Origin: Legionella sp. MW5194
Lineage (GTDB): Bacteria > Pseudomonadota > Gammaproteobacteria > Legionellales > Legionellaceae
Length of the DNA stretch: 64,000 nt
Assembly (NCBI RefSeq): GCF_016864235.1
Contig: NZ_CP045732.1
Location: 1,426,001 to 1,490,000 of the forward strand
Direction of reading: 5' to 3'
The translations under genes were made by a program, and so were the position numbers. Below, piece after piece: positions 33,290-42,152 of the stretch; the stretch's first letter is position 1; the number at the start of each line of letters is the position of its first letter. The notes beneath the pieces are model-generated. The model was not told the origin of the DNA and did no database searches. It was given only the letters and a program-made list of their open reading frames with translations.

Positions 33290-35464
33290 ATGAAAGCCAG
33301 TATGAGCGACATTAACTACTCTGAAACGGGTGGTCAATACAGCGCATTGAACTCCAAACTCTACTTGATGGATCAATTTGAGTTAAATGCCAACGATGCA
33401 ACCGCGTCTCAGTCAACAACCTATGAGTCGAGCCGTTTAAGTTCTGCCCAGAACCCGTCATTTAATCTGGCTCAAGACCAGTATGCACTTGAGCAGACGG
33501 ACATGTCGCCGGGCATCGTCAACAGCAGGGTTGATGTAACAGATGAAGGCGGCGAGGGCAGCCATGTTGAACAACCTCTGGATAGCTCAAACCCGGCGCA
33601 AAATGTGGTCAGCGCGGCAACCAGTACAGCCGCCTTGCTGGGGGTGAATGAAGAAGCCATAAAACCGATGGCAGGAGGCAACGATACCTTCGATTCGCCT
33701 CTACCTGGCCATGCCAGTGGCGGTGCAGGGGGTGCAAATGGCCAGACCGCTGAGCGGGCGGCAGCCAATGCAGGCGGTGAGCGAAGCGGCGGTAATTCAA
33801 GCCATACCACGGTAGACAATCAGACAACGCACATCGACAATCATTCCACCTCTGTTGACAATCATCACAACACCACGGTGGAAGGCGATTCTCATACTGA
33901 CCTCCATGTGGTCGATACGACCGTAGTAAATAATGTCATCGATTCCACGAACACGCTGATTAACAATACCCTGAATAATACGATGAATCAGGTTAACACC
34001 CTGCTTGATTCCACCACCAACCTTGTCGATAACACCTTGGTCAATGTGACTCAACTGGGAGATACGGCATTAAATCATGTCGACAATGTGGTTAATCACC
34101 TAGGCGATACCTTGGGCGACGTGACAGGCGAGGTATTTAATGTGGTGAACAACACCACCCACTCGTTAGTTGAAACCCTGACCAACACCACTCAGGTAAT
34201 AGGGACCATCACCACAGAAATTCTGGGCGATTTGCTGGGTAAAATTGAGTTTAATCTGGATATTGATCTTGGCTTAAACAGCGATTTGCTCAATCAATTC
34301 GATTTATCCAATCTGGCCAACACCTATGCCCTGTTAAACGACAGTCTTATCCGCAATGCAGCTTTTGAATTGACCAGCGATTTTCTAAACATCACCATCG
34401 ATACAGGTCTCATTGACAACAGTCCGATGGTCACCAGTGTTCACGAGGCCGTAAGTGATGTGCTTGGACAGGTGGATGGCATGACCGCCCACATTCCTGT
34501 TGTTGGCGCGGTTGACTCAGTCCTGGATGCCGTCGTGCCCGAGTTACCTTTTGATCAAATGGATATCGGATTAAATGATCACGGCGTGATTGATCTGAAT
34601 GATCTAGCGATTACCAATGACACCAATGTCGTTCAGGATTTAGGAGCTGCCCTGCTCAGTGATGACCATGTTCTTGATAATTCCCTGGATCTTCTTGGTA
34701 ATGAAGGGTCCTTAATCGACGATGTGTTGAATCTGGATGGGCAGGAAATCCTGAATACGGATGAAGGCCTGGCCGATGCCGTCGACAATGTGGGCGATGT
34801 CCTGCAGGGCGGGGGGGATGAATTGCTGGGTGATGTGGGCACGATTCTTGGCCAGGAGGAGGGCGGTGGGCCTGTGGATGATGTGGCAGAGGCGCTTGCC
34901 GAAGGCCTTGGCGGTGCGCTGTCGAGTGAGGAAGGTGGACTGCTCGAACCTCTGGATGCTGTTGCTGGGGGTGACGATTCAGACGCTCTCGTCAACCCCG
35001 TTATTGAAGATCTCGGTGAGACAGCCGATAACCTGTTAAGCGACGATGATCTGGGGGGAAGCAGTGGACTTACTGAGGGGGTGGTTGACGGGCTTGCAGG
35101 CGGGAATGAGGACGGCCTGATGAACGAAGTCCCCTTGATCACAGAGGTAGAAGACGGCGCAGAGGATCTTGTGGATGACGTGGGACAGGAAGTCAGTCAG
35201 ATTATTAACCTGTTTGAAACCACACTGGCGGCGAATGATGAACCGGCGGAGAGCAGTACGGCAACGCAGTCAATCACAGCGGAAGCAGATAGCGGAAGTG
35301 ATGCGATTTATGACGCCATTGCCTCGACGCTTGAGGCGGCAAATGACGGGCCTGATGCCGTTATTAATGAGGCGGATATGAATGTGGATGCCACGGTAGG
35401 CCAGGTGAGCGATGTTGTAGACCATCTGGGTTTGTTCGATAACCATGGCGGACTTTTTGGTTAA
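33290..35464 (+). CDS. Acidic Asn/Asp-rich repeat protein, putative type I secretion substrate
   Basis: 724 residues; GGGAG eight bases before the ATG. No signal peptide, no cysteine anywhere, very few basic residues: after Arg near residue 358 I find no Lys or Arg in the remaining about 365 residues. Residues about 170-310 are an Asn/Thr/Val/Asp-rich run of loose repeats (TTVDNQTTHIDN, LVDNTLVNVTQLGDT, LGDTLGDVTGEV). The C-terminal half is rich in Asp/Gly/Leu (LLGNEGSLIDDVLNLDG). The end, VVDHLGLFDNHGGLFG, could be a C-terminal secretion signal. Acidic, Cys-free and signal-less is the typical profile of T1SS cargo. The exporter-like genes start 69 bases downstream in the ancestral, IS-free arrangement. 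No RTX nonapeptides are seen. Cargo status is inference. Confidence 0.75.
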   Translation: MKASMSDINYSETGGQYSALNSKLYLMDQFELNANDATASQSTTYESSRLSSAQNPSFNLAQDQYALEQTDMSPGIVNSRVDVTDEGGEGSHVEQPLDSSNPAQNVVSAATSTAALLGVNEEAIKPMAGGNDTFDSPLPGHASGGAGGANGQTAERAAANAGGERSGGNSSHTTVDNQTTHIDNHSTSVDNHHNTTVEGDSHTDLHVVDTTVVNNVIDSTNTLINNTLNNTMNQVNTLLDSTTNLVDNTLVNVTQLGDTALNHVDNVVNHLGDTLGDVTGEVFNVVNNTTHSLVETLTNTTQVIGTITTEILGDLLGKIEFNLDIDLGLNSDLLNQFDLSNLANTYALLNDSLIRNAAFELTSDFLNITIDTGLIDNSPMVTSVHEAVSDVLGQVDGMTAHIPVVGAVDSVLDAVVPELPFDQMDIGLNDHGVIDLNDLAITNDTNVVQDLGAALLSDDHVLDNSLDLLGNEGSLIDDVLNLDGQEILNTDEGLADAVDNVGDVLQGGGDELLGDVGTILGQEEGGGPVDDVAEALAEGLGGALSSEEGGLLEPLDAVAGGDDSDALVNPVIEDLGETADNLLSDDDLGGSSGLTEGVVDGLAGGNEDGLMNEVPLITEVEDGAEDLVDDVGQEVSQIINLFETTLAANDEPAESSTATQSITAEADSGSDAIYDAIASTLEAANDGPDAVINEADMNVDATVGQVSDVVDHLGLFDNHGGLFG

Positions 35465-35528
35465 CAGGAGTAATAGCCCAACTTGGTAGAAATACCGCCT
35501 AAGTTGAAATTGAAATCGTTGCAAGGAA

Positions 35529-35536
35529 AAAGAATG
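35529..35536 (+). repeat. 8-bp target site duplication, left copy
   Basis: AAAGAATG directly left of the IS256-type element; identical to 36860-36867. Its ATG was the ancestral start codon of the ABC gene, with AAGGA six bases before it. Confidence 0.85.
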
Positions 35537-36859
35537 GAGTCTGTCCGGAATTCTGTGTAACTAGCCGTGCTGTTATCCGGTAACTCTATCGCCGAATTCG
35601 ATCATGAAGCGATTCATAGCTGGTTTCCAGTTATGAATCGGCATGGTCCACTTTTGAGAAATTCGTTCAATTGCCAAATAGAGCAATTTAAAAACGGCTT
35701 CATCAGAAGGAAACATGCGTTTGTTTTTTATTACTTTCCGTAAGGTCATATTCAATGACTCGCATTGGTGGTATAAATTGCCCGTCGAATATCCGCCGGA
35801 TAATCAAACAAAGGAATGACCCGTTCCCAATCCCTGCGCCAGGAGATGCTGATAGACGGATACTGGTCATCCCATTTGGCAGAGAAAGCATCCAGTGCCA
35901 TTTCAGCCTCAATGAGCGTATTTGCACTGTAGATGCTTTTTAAATCAGCGGCAAGTATTTTGCGGTCTTTCCAGCTCACATAAGACAGGGATTGGCGGAT
36001 TTTATGGACAATACAAAGCTGAACTTTGGCGTAAGGGTAGACCGTTTCGATGGCTTCCGGGAAACCAGTCAAGCCGTCAACACAGGCAATAAATATCTCA
36101 TCCAGACCTCTGTTTTTTAAATCAGTCAGCACATTAAGCCAGAATTTTGCGCCCTCATTTTGACTAATCCACATGCCAAGTAGTTCTTTATGTCCTTGGG
36201 TATTTACACCCAGTGCCAAATACACGGCTTTATTGGTAATGCCTTTATCCGTCTTTACCTTGACCACCAGACAATCCAGATAAACAATGGGAAAGCAGCT
36301 ATCCAGAGGCCTTGATTGCCAGGCTCGCACATCAGCCAAAACAGCATCTGTAACATTGGAAATTAACGTTGGGGAAATGGTAGTCCCATAAATTTCTTCC
36401 AGCTCTGACTGGATATCACGGGTGCTTAATCCACGAGAATAAAAGGAAATAATTTTCTCATCAAGACCGTCAAAGCGAGTGGCATGCTTGGGGATGAGTT
36501 GCGGCTCGAACGAGCCCGCGCGGTCCCGAGGTACGGCAATTTCCATTTCACCTTCACTGACATGAATTTTCTTTTTGCTGTAACCGTTTCGAGAATTATC
36601 TTTGCGTGATTCACCTTTATCATGCTTTTCATAGCCCAGATGTGCAGTAAGCTCGCCGGCTAGAGCAGCTTCCAATCCTCGTCTTTTTAATTGTTTGAAA
36701 AACTCGGTGAAATCTTCAGGTGTTTTGCAATTTCTGGCTATCTCTTTTGCCAATTCATCTATATCTTCAGTCATAGTTGTTCTCATCATATTTGTCAGCA
36801 CTATCCAGTGCCGACAGATTATATGCTATGACTAATTACACAAAATTATTTACAGATCC
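35537..36859 (-). mobile_element. IS256-family insertion sequence (1323 bp), defective
   Basis: Imperfect terminal inverted repeats of about 34 bp: GAGTCTGTCCGGAATTCTGT at the left end and, on the other strand, GGATCTGTAAATAATTTTGT at the right. An 8-bp target duplication AAAGAATG flanks both ends, and the length is the usual size for this family. It carries one transposase gene on the minus strand with a short deletion. It interrupts the exporter operon exactly at the start codon of the first ABC gene. Confidence 0.88.
35573..36801 (-). pseudogene. IS256-family transposase, frameshifted
   Basis: The first 349 codons (MTEDIDELAKEIARN to IYTTNA) are a normal mutator-type transposase with YLDCLVVKVKTD and CVDGLTGFPEAIETVYP, including catalytic Asp residues. 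After TTNA the frame ends in SH-stop, while the next frame continues SLNMTLRKVIKNKRMFPSDE to 35573. Inserting four bases (TTGA-like, restoring A-I-E-S-L-N-M-T) joins them, so about four bases were deleted near 35758. This family does not use programmed frameshifting; the element is probably dead in cis. Confidence 0.85.
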
Positions 36860-36867
36860 AAAGAATG
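36860..36867 (+). repeat. 8-bp target site duplication, right copy
   Basis: AAAGAATG; the ATG at 36865 is now the start codon of the first ABC gene, but the bases before it (ACAGATCC) come from the IS and contain no good ribosome binding site. Confidence 0.85.
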
Positions 36868-38526
36868 GGTTTCATTCATTTTTCAACCAGCGTGTTATTT
36901 CATAAAATCAGGGAAAACGGCCTATTGATTGCTTTATCGACAAGCATTAACGTTTGCGCCTTAGCACTCCCTGTTTACACCCTGCAGGCCTATGATCGCA
37001 TCATAACCAACCAGAATTTTTCCACTTTTTTTATCCTCACTCTCGGGGCTTTCCTGTTTATTGGGCTTGAGTTTTTATTTCGCCTGTTACGCAGCAACCT
37101 GATTTCCTATTATGCCAACAAAAACAAGCATGTGGAGTTTATCAACGCCATACAGCAATTTGCTCGCATTAAACCTGAAAAATTAGTCCATTTAACCCTG
37201 GCTGAAAAGAGCGAGATTATTAACGAGTTATCGAAAACCAATGATTTTATTTACCGTCAGCTATATGTCGCCTTGGTGGATATTTTATTTTTAGTGCTGT
37301 TTTTAGCCGTGATTGCCCTGTTATCCCTGAGATTGAGCCTGGTGATTGTTGGTGTATTGCTGGTGTTTACCCTGATTGCTATCCACATGAATCTATCCCT
37401 CATCAGGCAGCATAAAAACCGATCAGGTTCCGACGAAAAACGCCTGGCCGGGATTATTAATTTTTTACGTTCCATTTTTATTGCCAAAATGCATGCCAAT
37501 GAATCGCTGCTCCTGCAAAAACAGGACATCATTGAGCGGAAGGCCGTGGTTAACACCTACAAGCTGTCCATCAGCCTGGCCTATTTGTATAATTTTTCAA
37601 CATTCACCACCCAGATACTGATTGTTGCGACGTTGGTTATTGGTGCATCACAGGTCATAACCGGTTACCTGACCTTTGGAACCTTAATTGCCACGGTAAT
37701 TATTGCCGGGCGGCTGACTAATCCCATCCGCGAAATGCTGACGCTCTGGTTTCGAGTCGCCACTTACTTAAATTCCAATGAGAAATTGCTTGATTTTTAT
37801 AATCAGAATACGCGCACTTACCTCAAGGGCCATTTGCGTACGCGCCATTTTTATGCACTGGATATTGAAAAAATCACGGTCAGGGAAAACTATAAAACCA
37901 ATAAGCTCGCCATTAATGGTTTAACCATTCAATTAAAAACAGGCCAATGTGCAGCGATTACGACGATTAACAGCCATCAGCGATCCCTTTTAAAGAAACT
38001 GCTGATTGGCGCCATCAAGCCAGATAGCGGTGATATCCGTGTACTGGGCAATCCCCTGTATCAGTTAAGCAGTGAACAATTTTACAGATCGGTGGGTTAT
38101 ATCACCATGGAAGAGCATTTCATTAATGGCACGATTTTGGAAAACATCACGGGCGGACGAGACATTGCCGATGAGGAAATCGAATCACTTTGCCAGCTGT
38201 TTCATATTAAACAGGATATTCTGCAACTGGAGTATGGTTTTCAGACAGTGTTAAACGCCACGACGCTACAGGAATTACCCTTAAGCCTTCGCGTCAAGAT
38301 TCTGTTGGTGCGCAGCTACATTTTCAGGCCAAAGGTGGTTATTGTGGATACAGATGACGATTACGTCGATGAACAACTGTATCAGTTGCTGTTTAAATTT
38401 TTAAAAACCATCCGTGAATACTCCGCTATCCTCATTATTTCCAATGATTATAATCTTGTGAGTCTTGCGGATTATTGTTATCGGCTTGACGAGTGCCGCT
38501 ATTACTCGCTTGACATCGCTAAATGA
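36865..38526 (+). CDS. Type I secretion ABC-transporter-like protein with degenerate ATPase domain
   Basis: 553 residues. Membrane helices at about 19-45, 54-76, 133-176 and 240-285, then a nucleotide-binding-like domain from about 330. Every ATPase motif is eroded. The Walker A region reads TTINSHQRS (367-374) instead of GxxGxGKS. The Q-loop region reads GYITMEEHF, with no Gln. The signature is LPLSLR (471-476) instead of LSGGQR. After Walker B Asp495 a Thr replaces the catalytic Glu, and the H-loop region is IISNDYN. The overall shape follows PrtD/LapB-type T1SS exporters. It is probably a non-hydrolysing half of a heterodimer with the next gene product. Its native ribosome binding site was separated from it by the IS. 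Confidence 0.8.
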   Translation: MGFIHFSTSVLFHKIRENGLLIALSTSINVCALALPVYTLQAYDRIITNQNFSTFFILTLGAFLFIGLEFLFRLLRSNLISYYANKNKHVEFINAIQQFARIKPEKLVHLTLAEKSEIINELSKTNDFIYRQLYVALVDILFLVLFLAVIALLSLRLSLVIVGVLLVFTLIAIHMNLSLIRQHKNRSGSDEKRLAGIINFLRSIFIAKMHANESLLLQKQDIIERKAVVNTYKLSISLAYLYNFSTFTTQILIVATLVIGASQVITGYLTFGTLIATVIIAGRLTNPIREMLTLWFRVATYLNSNEKLLDFYNQNTRTYLKGHLRTRHFYALDIEKITVRENYKTNKLAINGLTIQLKTGQCAAITTINSHQRSLLKKLLIGAIKPDSGDIRVLGNPLYQLSSEQFYRSVGYITMEEHFINGTILENITGGRDIADEEIESLCQLFHIKQDILQLEYGFQTVLNATTLQELPLSLRVKILLVRSYIFRPKVVIVDTDDDYVDEQLYQLLFKFLKTIREYSAILIISNDYNLVSLADYCYRLDECRYYSLDIAK

Positions 38527-38539
38527 AAGGAGAGCGCTT

Positions 38540-40684
38540 ATGAATAAAGATGCGCTGCTTCAATTAAAAGAAAAGATAATGAGAGGGCTTTCGAACCTCT
38601 CAAGCTTAAACTATTCCTTTAAAAACATTGATTTTGATATTTATATCAATGCCTATATTTTACTGACCATTAAATTAAATCCCACCCTCATCCATGATTT
38701 CAATACCATTTTAAAATCGATTCCGCATCAAATCGACAAGCCCAATATCATTAACATCACCAATGGCCTGTCGCAATTGGGTTATGTGAGCCGGCAATCG
38801 CGGGGGTGCAGTACGCTTGAAAAATTAACATTCCCCTGCCTGTTAATCAAAGGATCGGATATCGATAATCATGTGCGGGTTTTGTTTCGTGAAAACCAGA
38901 CAACCATCTGCTATGACCCGTTTAACGATTCCTACTCGGCATTTGATGCGTTAGCGATTGATAAAACCTATCTGGTTTATACCTTTGAGCCCTTTGCGGA
39001 AGAACGGTTTGATTTAAGTCGGGGTGTGCTCAAATTCCTGGGACGATCCTGGTTCGTGGCTTTGCTGGCCCGCTTTCGCTATGTGATTGGCAAACTGGTT
39101 CTCATTTCCATTGTGCTTCATCTGTTTTCACTGGTGATGCCGCTTTATCTTATTTACACCTACAATCGGGTGATTGTATCGCATGATACTTCAAACCTGA
39201 TGGTGGTTACCGTTAGTGTGATTTGCTTATTGTTATGCGAGCAGCTGCTGCGCTATTTTCGTGCGGGTGTGCTGTCCTGGCTGGGTAGTCGTGTTGACTA
39301 CATCGTCACCCATGAAGTGCTGAATAAATTAAATCAGTTACCGCTGCCGATCATTGAAAAACTCTCCCTGCCGTCACAGATAGCGCGTATCCGTTCTTTT
39401 TCCTCCGTGCGCGATTTTTTCACGGGTCCTATTTTTTCAACGCTGCTGGAGTTGCCGGCCATAGTGCTGATGATTATTCTAATCAGTTATTTCCATTATC
39501 TGTTTACCGTAATCTTTGCCGCCGGGTTCCTTTTGTTAGCGATTTGCCTCGTGTTTTTTCATCGTATCCTGGCTGCAAGGATTAAAAAAAACACCTTGAT
39601 CAACACCGAGAAGTACTACCTCACCGCCATTTATCTGGATAAATTGAATACCCTGCATTATCAGGGGCTTGAGCGTTATTACACACGAAAACTCAATGGC
39701 TTATCTGAACAGGCCACGTATTATAATCTCAAGGCCGAGCTCGCCAGTAATTTTGTTGACAATTATGGAAAATGGATCACCAACATGGGGATCCTAATCA
39801 CCTTGTGTACAGGGATTTACCTGGTGTGGTCCAACCAAATCACCGTGGATATTTTATTAGCGACTGTGTTTCTTTCCTGGCGCATTTTTTCGCCCATTCA
39901 AGTGGCGTCATCGACGATGGTTCGCTCCGAAAAACTGTATCGGACTATCCAGCAAATTGATAATTTTCTTGATCTGCCCGATGAATACGATGCCCACAGC
40001 GGTCTTAAAAAAACCATCGAAATCAAAAAGGGGATCCGGCTTGCCAATATTGGTGTGTTTTATAATGCCAATAAACAGTTTGTGTTAAAAAATTTTTCGA
40101 TGGATATCAGGCTTCGTCAATTGATTGCGATTACTGGCGAAAGCGGTTCTGGAAAATCCACGCTGCTGAAGTTGATTACCGGATTTATTAAACCGAACAT
40201 TGGCAAGGTTCTGATTGATGATTACGAGATCAGTCAATTAAACATCCATTCACTGAGAAATCAGATTTGTTATATTCACCAATCGGAGAATATTATCCAG
40301 GGCACCATTTATGACAACATTCAAATGGTTAATCCGTATTTGACCCGGGAGGATGTGGATGACTTGTTTGATTCACTGTTTATGGGGGATGAAGTCAGCA
40401 AACTGGCCGAGGGTTTAAATACTTACATCAGTGCCGATAACCCGGGTCATTTATCGAAAAAGTGGCTTAAATACATGGCGATAGTGAAATTGTATGCCAG
40501 CAATGCCGCCATCAAGCTGATTGATGGCTTAAACAAGGATGCATTCTCGGCTAAGACCTGGCATAAATTTTTAACCGATTTACAGCAGTGGCGCCATGAA
40601 CAAACCATCGTCATGGTGACCGACGATGACCAGATTCGCCGCATGGCGGATAAGACCATTACGCTTAAAAGTAAATTGCCATGA
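38540..40684 (+). CDS. Type I secretion ABC transporter, C39-like N-terminal domain, atypical ATPase site
   Basis: 714 residues from ATG 38540, with AAAGGAG overlapping the previous stop. Residues 1-150 look like the inactive C39-like peptidase domain of RTX exporters (GLSQLGYVSRQS, LTFPCLLIKGSD), without Cys-His catalysis. Membrane helices lie at about 183-205, 218-238, 300-340 and 413-450. The ATPase domain keeps Walker A GESGSGKST (533-541) and Q-loop Gln581. It lacks a normal signature (HLSKKW), the Walker B Glu (LID then Gly663) and the H-loop His (VTDDD). Probably pairs with the preceding protein. Its stop codon overlaps the adaptor's start (ATGA). Confidence 0.85.
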   Translation: MNKDALLQLKEKIMRGLSNLSSLNYSFKNIDFDIYINAYILLTIKLNPTLIHDFNTILKSIPHQIDKPNIINITNGLSQLGYVSRQSRGCSTLEKLTFPCLLIKGSDIDNHVRVLFRENQTTICYDPFNDSYSAFDALAIDKTYLVYTFEPFAEERFDLSRGVLKFLGRSWFVALLARFRYVIGKLVLISIVLHLFSLVMPLYLIYTYNRVIVSHDTSNLMVVTVSVICLLLCEQLLRYFRAGVLSWLGSRVDYIVTHEVLNKLNQLPLPIIEKLSLPSQIARIRSFSSVRDFFTGPIFSTLLELPAIVLMIILISYFHYLFTVIFAAGFLLLAICLVFFHRILAARIKKNTLINTEKYYLTAIYLDKLNTLHYQGLERYYTRKLNGLSEQATYYNLKAELASNFVDNYGKWITNMGILITLCTGIYLVWSNQITVDILLATVFLSWRIFSPIQVASSTMVRSEKLYRTIQQIDNFLDLPDEYDAHSGLKKTIEIKKGIRLANIGVFYNANKQFVLKNFSMDIRLRQLIAITGESGSGKSTLLKLITGFIKPNIGKVLIDDYEISQLNIHSLRNQICYIHQSENIIQGTIYDNIQMVNPYLTREDVDDLFDSLFMGDEVSKLAEGLNTYISADNPGHLSKKWLKYMAIVKLYASNAAIKLIDGLNKDAFSAKTWHKFLTDLQQWRHEQTIVMVTDDDQIRRMADKTITLKSKLP

Positions 40685-42150
40685 ACAAACGCAACGAGGG
40701 ACGAATGAGGAAGTGGATGAAGGCGATTAAAACGCCCTTTGCTCGCCTCTACCGGCAGGTGAGGGGAGGATCGAGCGCTCAGAAGCTCATGGTTACCCAT
40801 AAAATCAGACAGGATAAAAACAAAGCGCCGCTGGTTTTAAACAAAGAAAACGACATTTTTTTGTATCAAACGTCCAAAAACCATGAATTATTCAACCCCA
40901 GTCTCATTAAAACCATGTCGCTTATTTTTATGGTGATTCTCCTGGGCTTTATTGCCATAGCCTCCGTGACGTCCATTAAGGAGGCGGCCATTGCCAAGGG
41001 TGAAATCCAGCCGCAGAAAAACATCATCACCCTTCAGCATTTCGACGGCGGTGTGGTGACAAAAATTCTGGTCAAGGAAGGGGAGGCCGTGAGCGAGGGA
41101 CAGATCCTGCTGACCCTAGATGGCATCGGGGTTAAGGAGGATGTTGCGAGGGTGGAAAGTAAAAACCTGATGCTTAAATTTCAAAAAGAACGCCTGAAAA
41201 GTGCGCTAAACGGTGAGACGCCTCAGTTTGACCAATACACCAAAGACAGCCAGCTGATTAAGGAGCAGATGGCCATTTACCAGGATATGCTGAAAGCAGC
41301 TAATTCCGAGAAAACCATTCTGACCAAGCAATTAAACCAGCAGGAAATCCATCTAAAAACCCTGCGTTCCAATCGTCAATACCGCGCTAAAGAAATTGAA
41401 ATTGCGACGAAAATCAGGGCTATGTATAAAACGCTGGCTAATGAAGGTCATGCCTCAAAATTGAAAATGCTTGAAGAAGAGCAGCGCATTCTGGCTTTAA
41501 ATCGGGAATTTACCGCCATGGGGCTTGAAATAGAAAAGCTTGAAAAATCTGTCCAGGAGTTTCGTTTTAAACTGAATTCCTATGATGCCAACCGAAAAAA
41601 TACCTTGAACCATCAATACGAACAAATTGAGGAAGAAATTAATGAAAATAATGAGCTTATTAAAAAACTGAAGCAAAAATCCAATCGCCGGCATCTGCGT
41701 GCGCCGGTGGCTGGAATTATCAATGCCCGGTACGTTAATGAAGTGGGGGAATCCATTTACCCCAATAAAAAATTATTTGAAATTGTGCCCCTCAATACCC
41801 CGTTGATTGCCACCCTGCACATCAGTCCAAACGACATTGGCCATGTCAAACTGGGTGATCCGGTATGGATTAAAGTCAGTGCCTACGACTACATCAAATA
41901 CGGCCTGATTAAAGGGGATCTTTACCACATTTCCGCAGGAACATTAAACGATGACAAGGAGAGTGCGGAACCTTATTACGAAGGTAAAGTCCGCCTGAAG
42001 CAGAATTACGTGGTGGTTAAAAATGAGAAAAAGTACCTGATGCCAGGGATGCTGATTAAGGCGGAAATTATTACGGGCGAGCGCACGATACTCGAGTACC
42101 TGCTAAAGCCCATTTACCGTTCAATGGACAGCGGGCTTGTGGAGCGATAA
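40681..42150 (+). CDS. HlyD-family membrane fusion protein
   Basis: 489 residues. A cytoplasmic tail of about 85 residues, one membrane helix (IKTMSLIFMVILLGFIAIAS), then ITLQHFDGGVVTKILVKEGEAV (lipoyl-like half), a long periplasmic coiled coil (about 150-330) and the second half RHLRAPVAGIINARYVNEVGE, followed by a beta domain ending LMPGMLIKAEIITGER. Length and order match PrtE/LapC-type T1SS adaptors. It would bridge the ABC pair to a TolC-type outer-membrane channel, which is not encoded here. Start overlaps the previous stop. Confidence 0.9.
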   Translation: MNKRNEGRMRKWMKAIKTPFARLYRQVRGGSSAQKLMVTHKIRQDKNKAPLVLNKENDIFLYQTSKNHELFNPSLIKTMSLIFMVILLGFIAIASVTSIKEAAIAKGEIQPQKNIITLQHFDGGVVTKILVKEGEAVSEGQILLTLDGIGVKEDVARVESKNLMLKFQKERLKSALNGETPQFDQYTKDSQLIKEQMAIYQDMLKAANSEKTILTKQLNQQEIHLKTLRSNRQYRAKEIEIATKIRAMYKTLANEGHASKLKMLEEEQRILALNREFTAMGLEIEKLEKSVQEFRFKLNSYDANRKNTLNHQYEQIEEEINENNELIKKLKQKSNRRHLRAPVAGIINARYVNEVGESIYPNKKLFEIVPLNTPLIATLHISPNDIGHVKLGDPVWIKVSAYDYIKYGLIKGDLYHISAGTLNDDKESAEPYYEGKVRLKQNYVVVKNEKKYLMPGMLIKAEIITGERTILEYLLKPIYRSMDSGLVER

Positions 42151-42152
42151 TC

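Noticed and set aside
33472-33819. Pro-rich minus-strand frame
   Set aside because: Antisense of the biased coding sequence of the acidic repeat protein.
34633-35142. Ser/Pro-rich minus-strand frame of 169 residues
   Set aside because: Open only because the Asp/Gly/Leu-rich sense strand has few codons giving antisense stops.
33290-35464. RTX toxin call
   Set aside because: No GGxGxDxUx nonapeptides were found; only composition and operon context suggest secretion.
35573-36801. Programmed frameshift in the transposase
   Set aside because: No slippery sequence at the junction, and IS256-family elements use a single uninterrupted frame.
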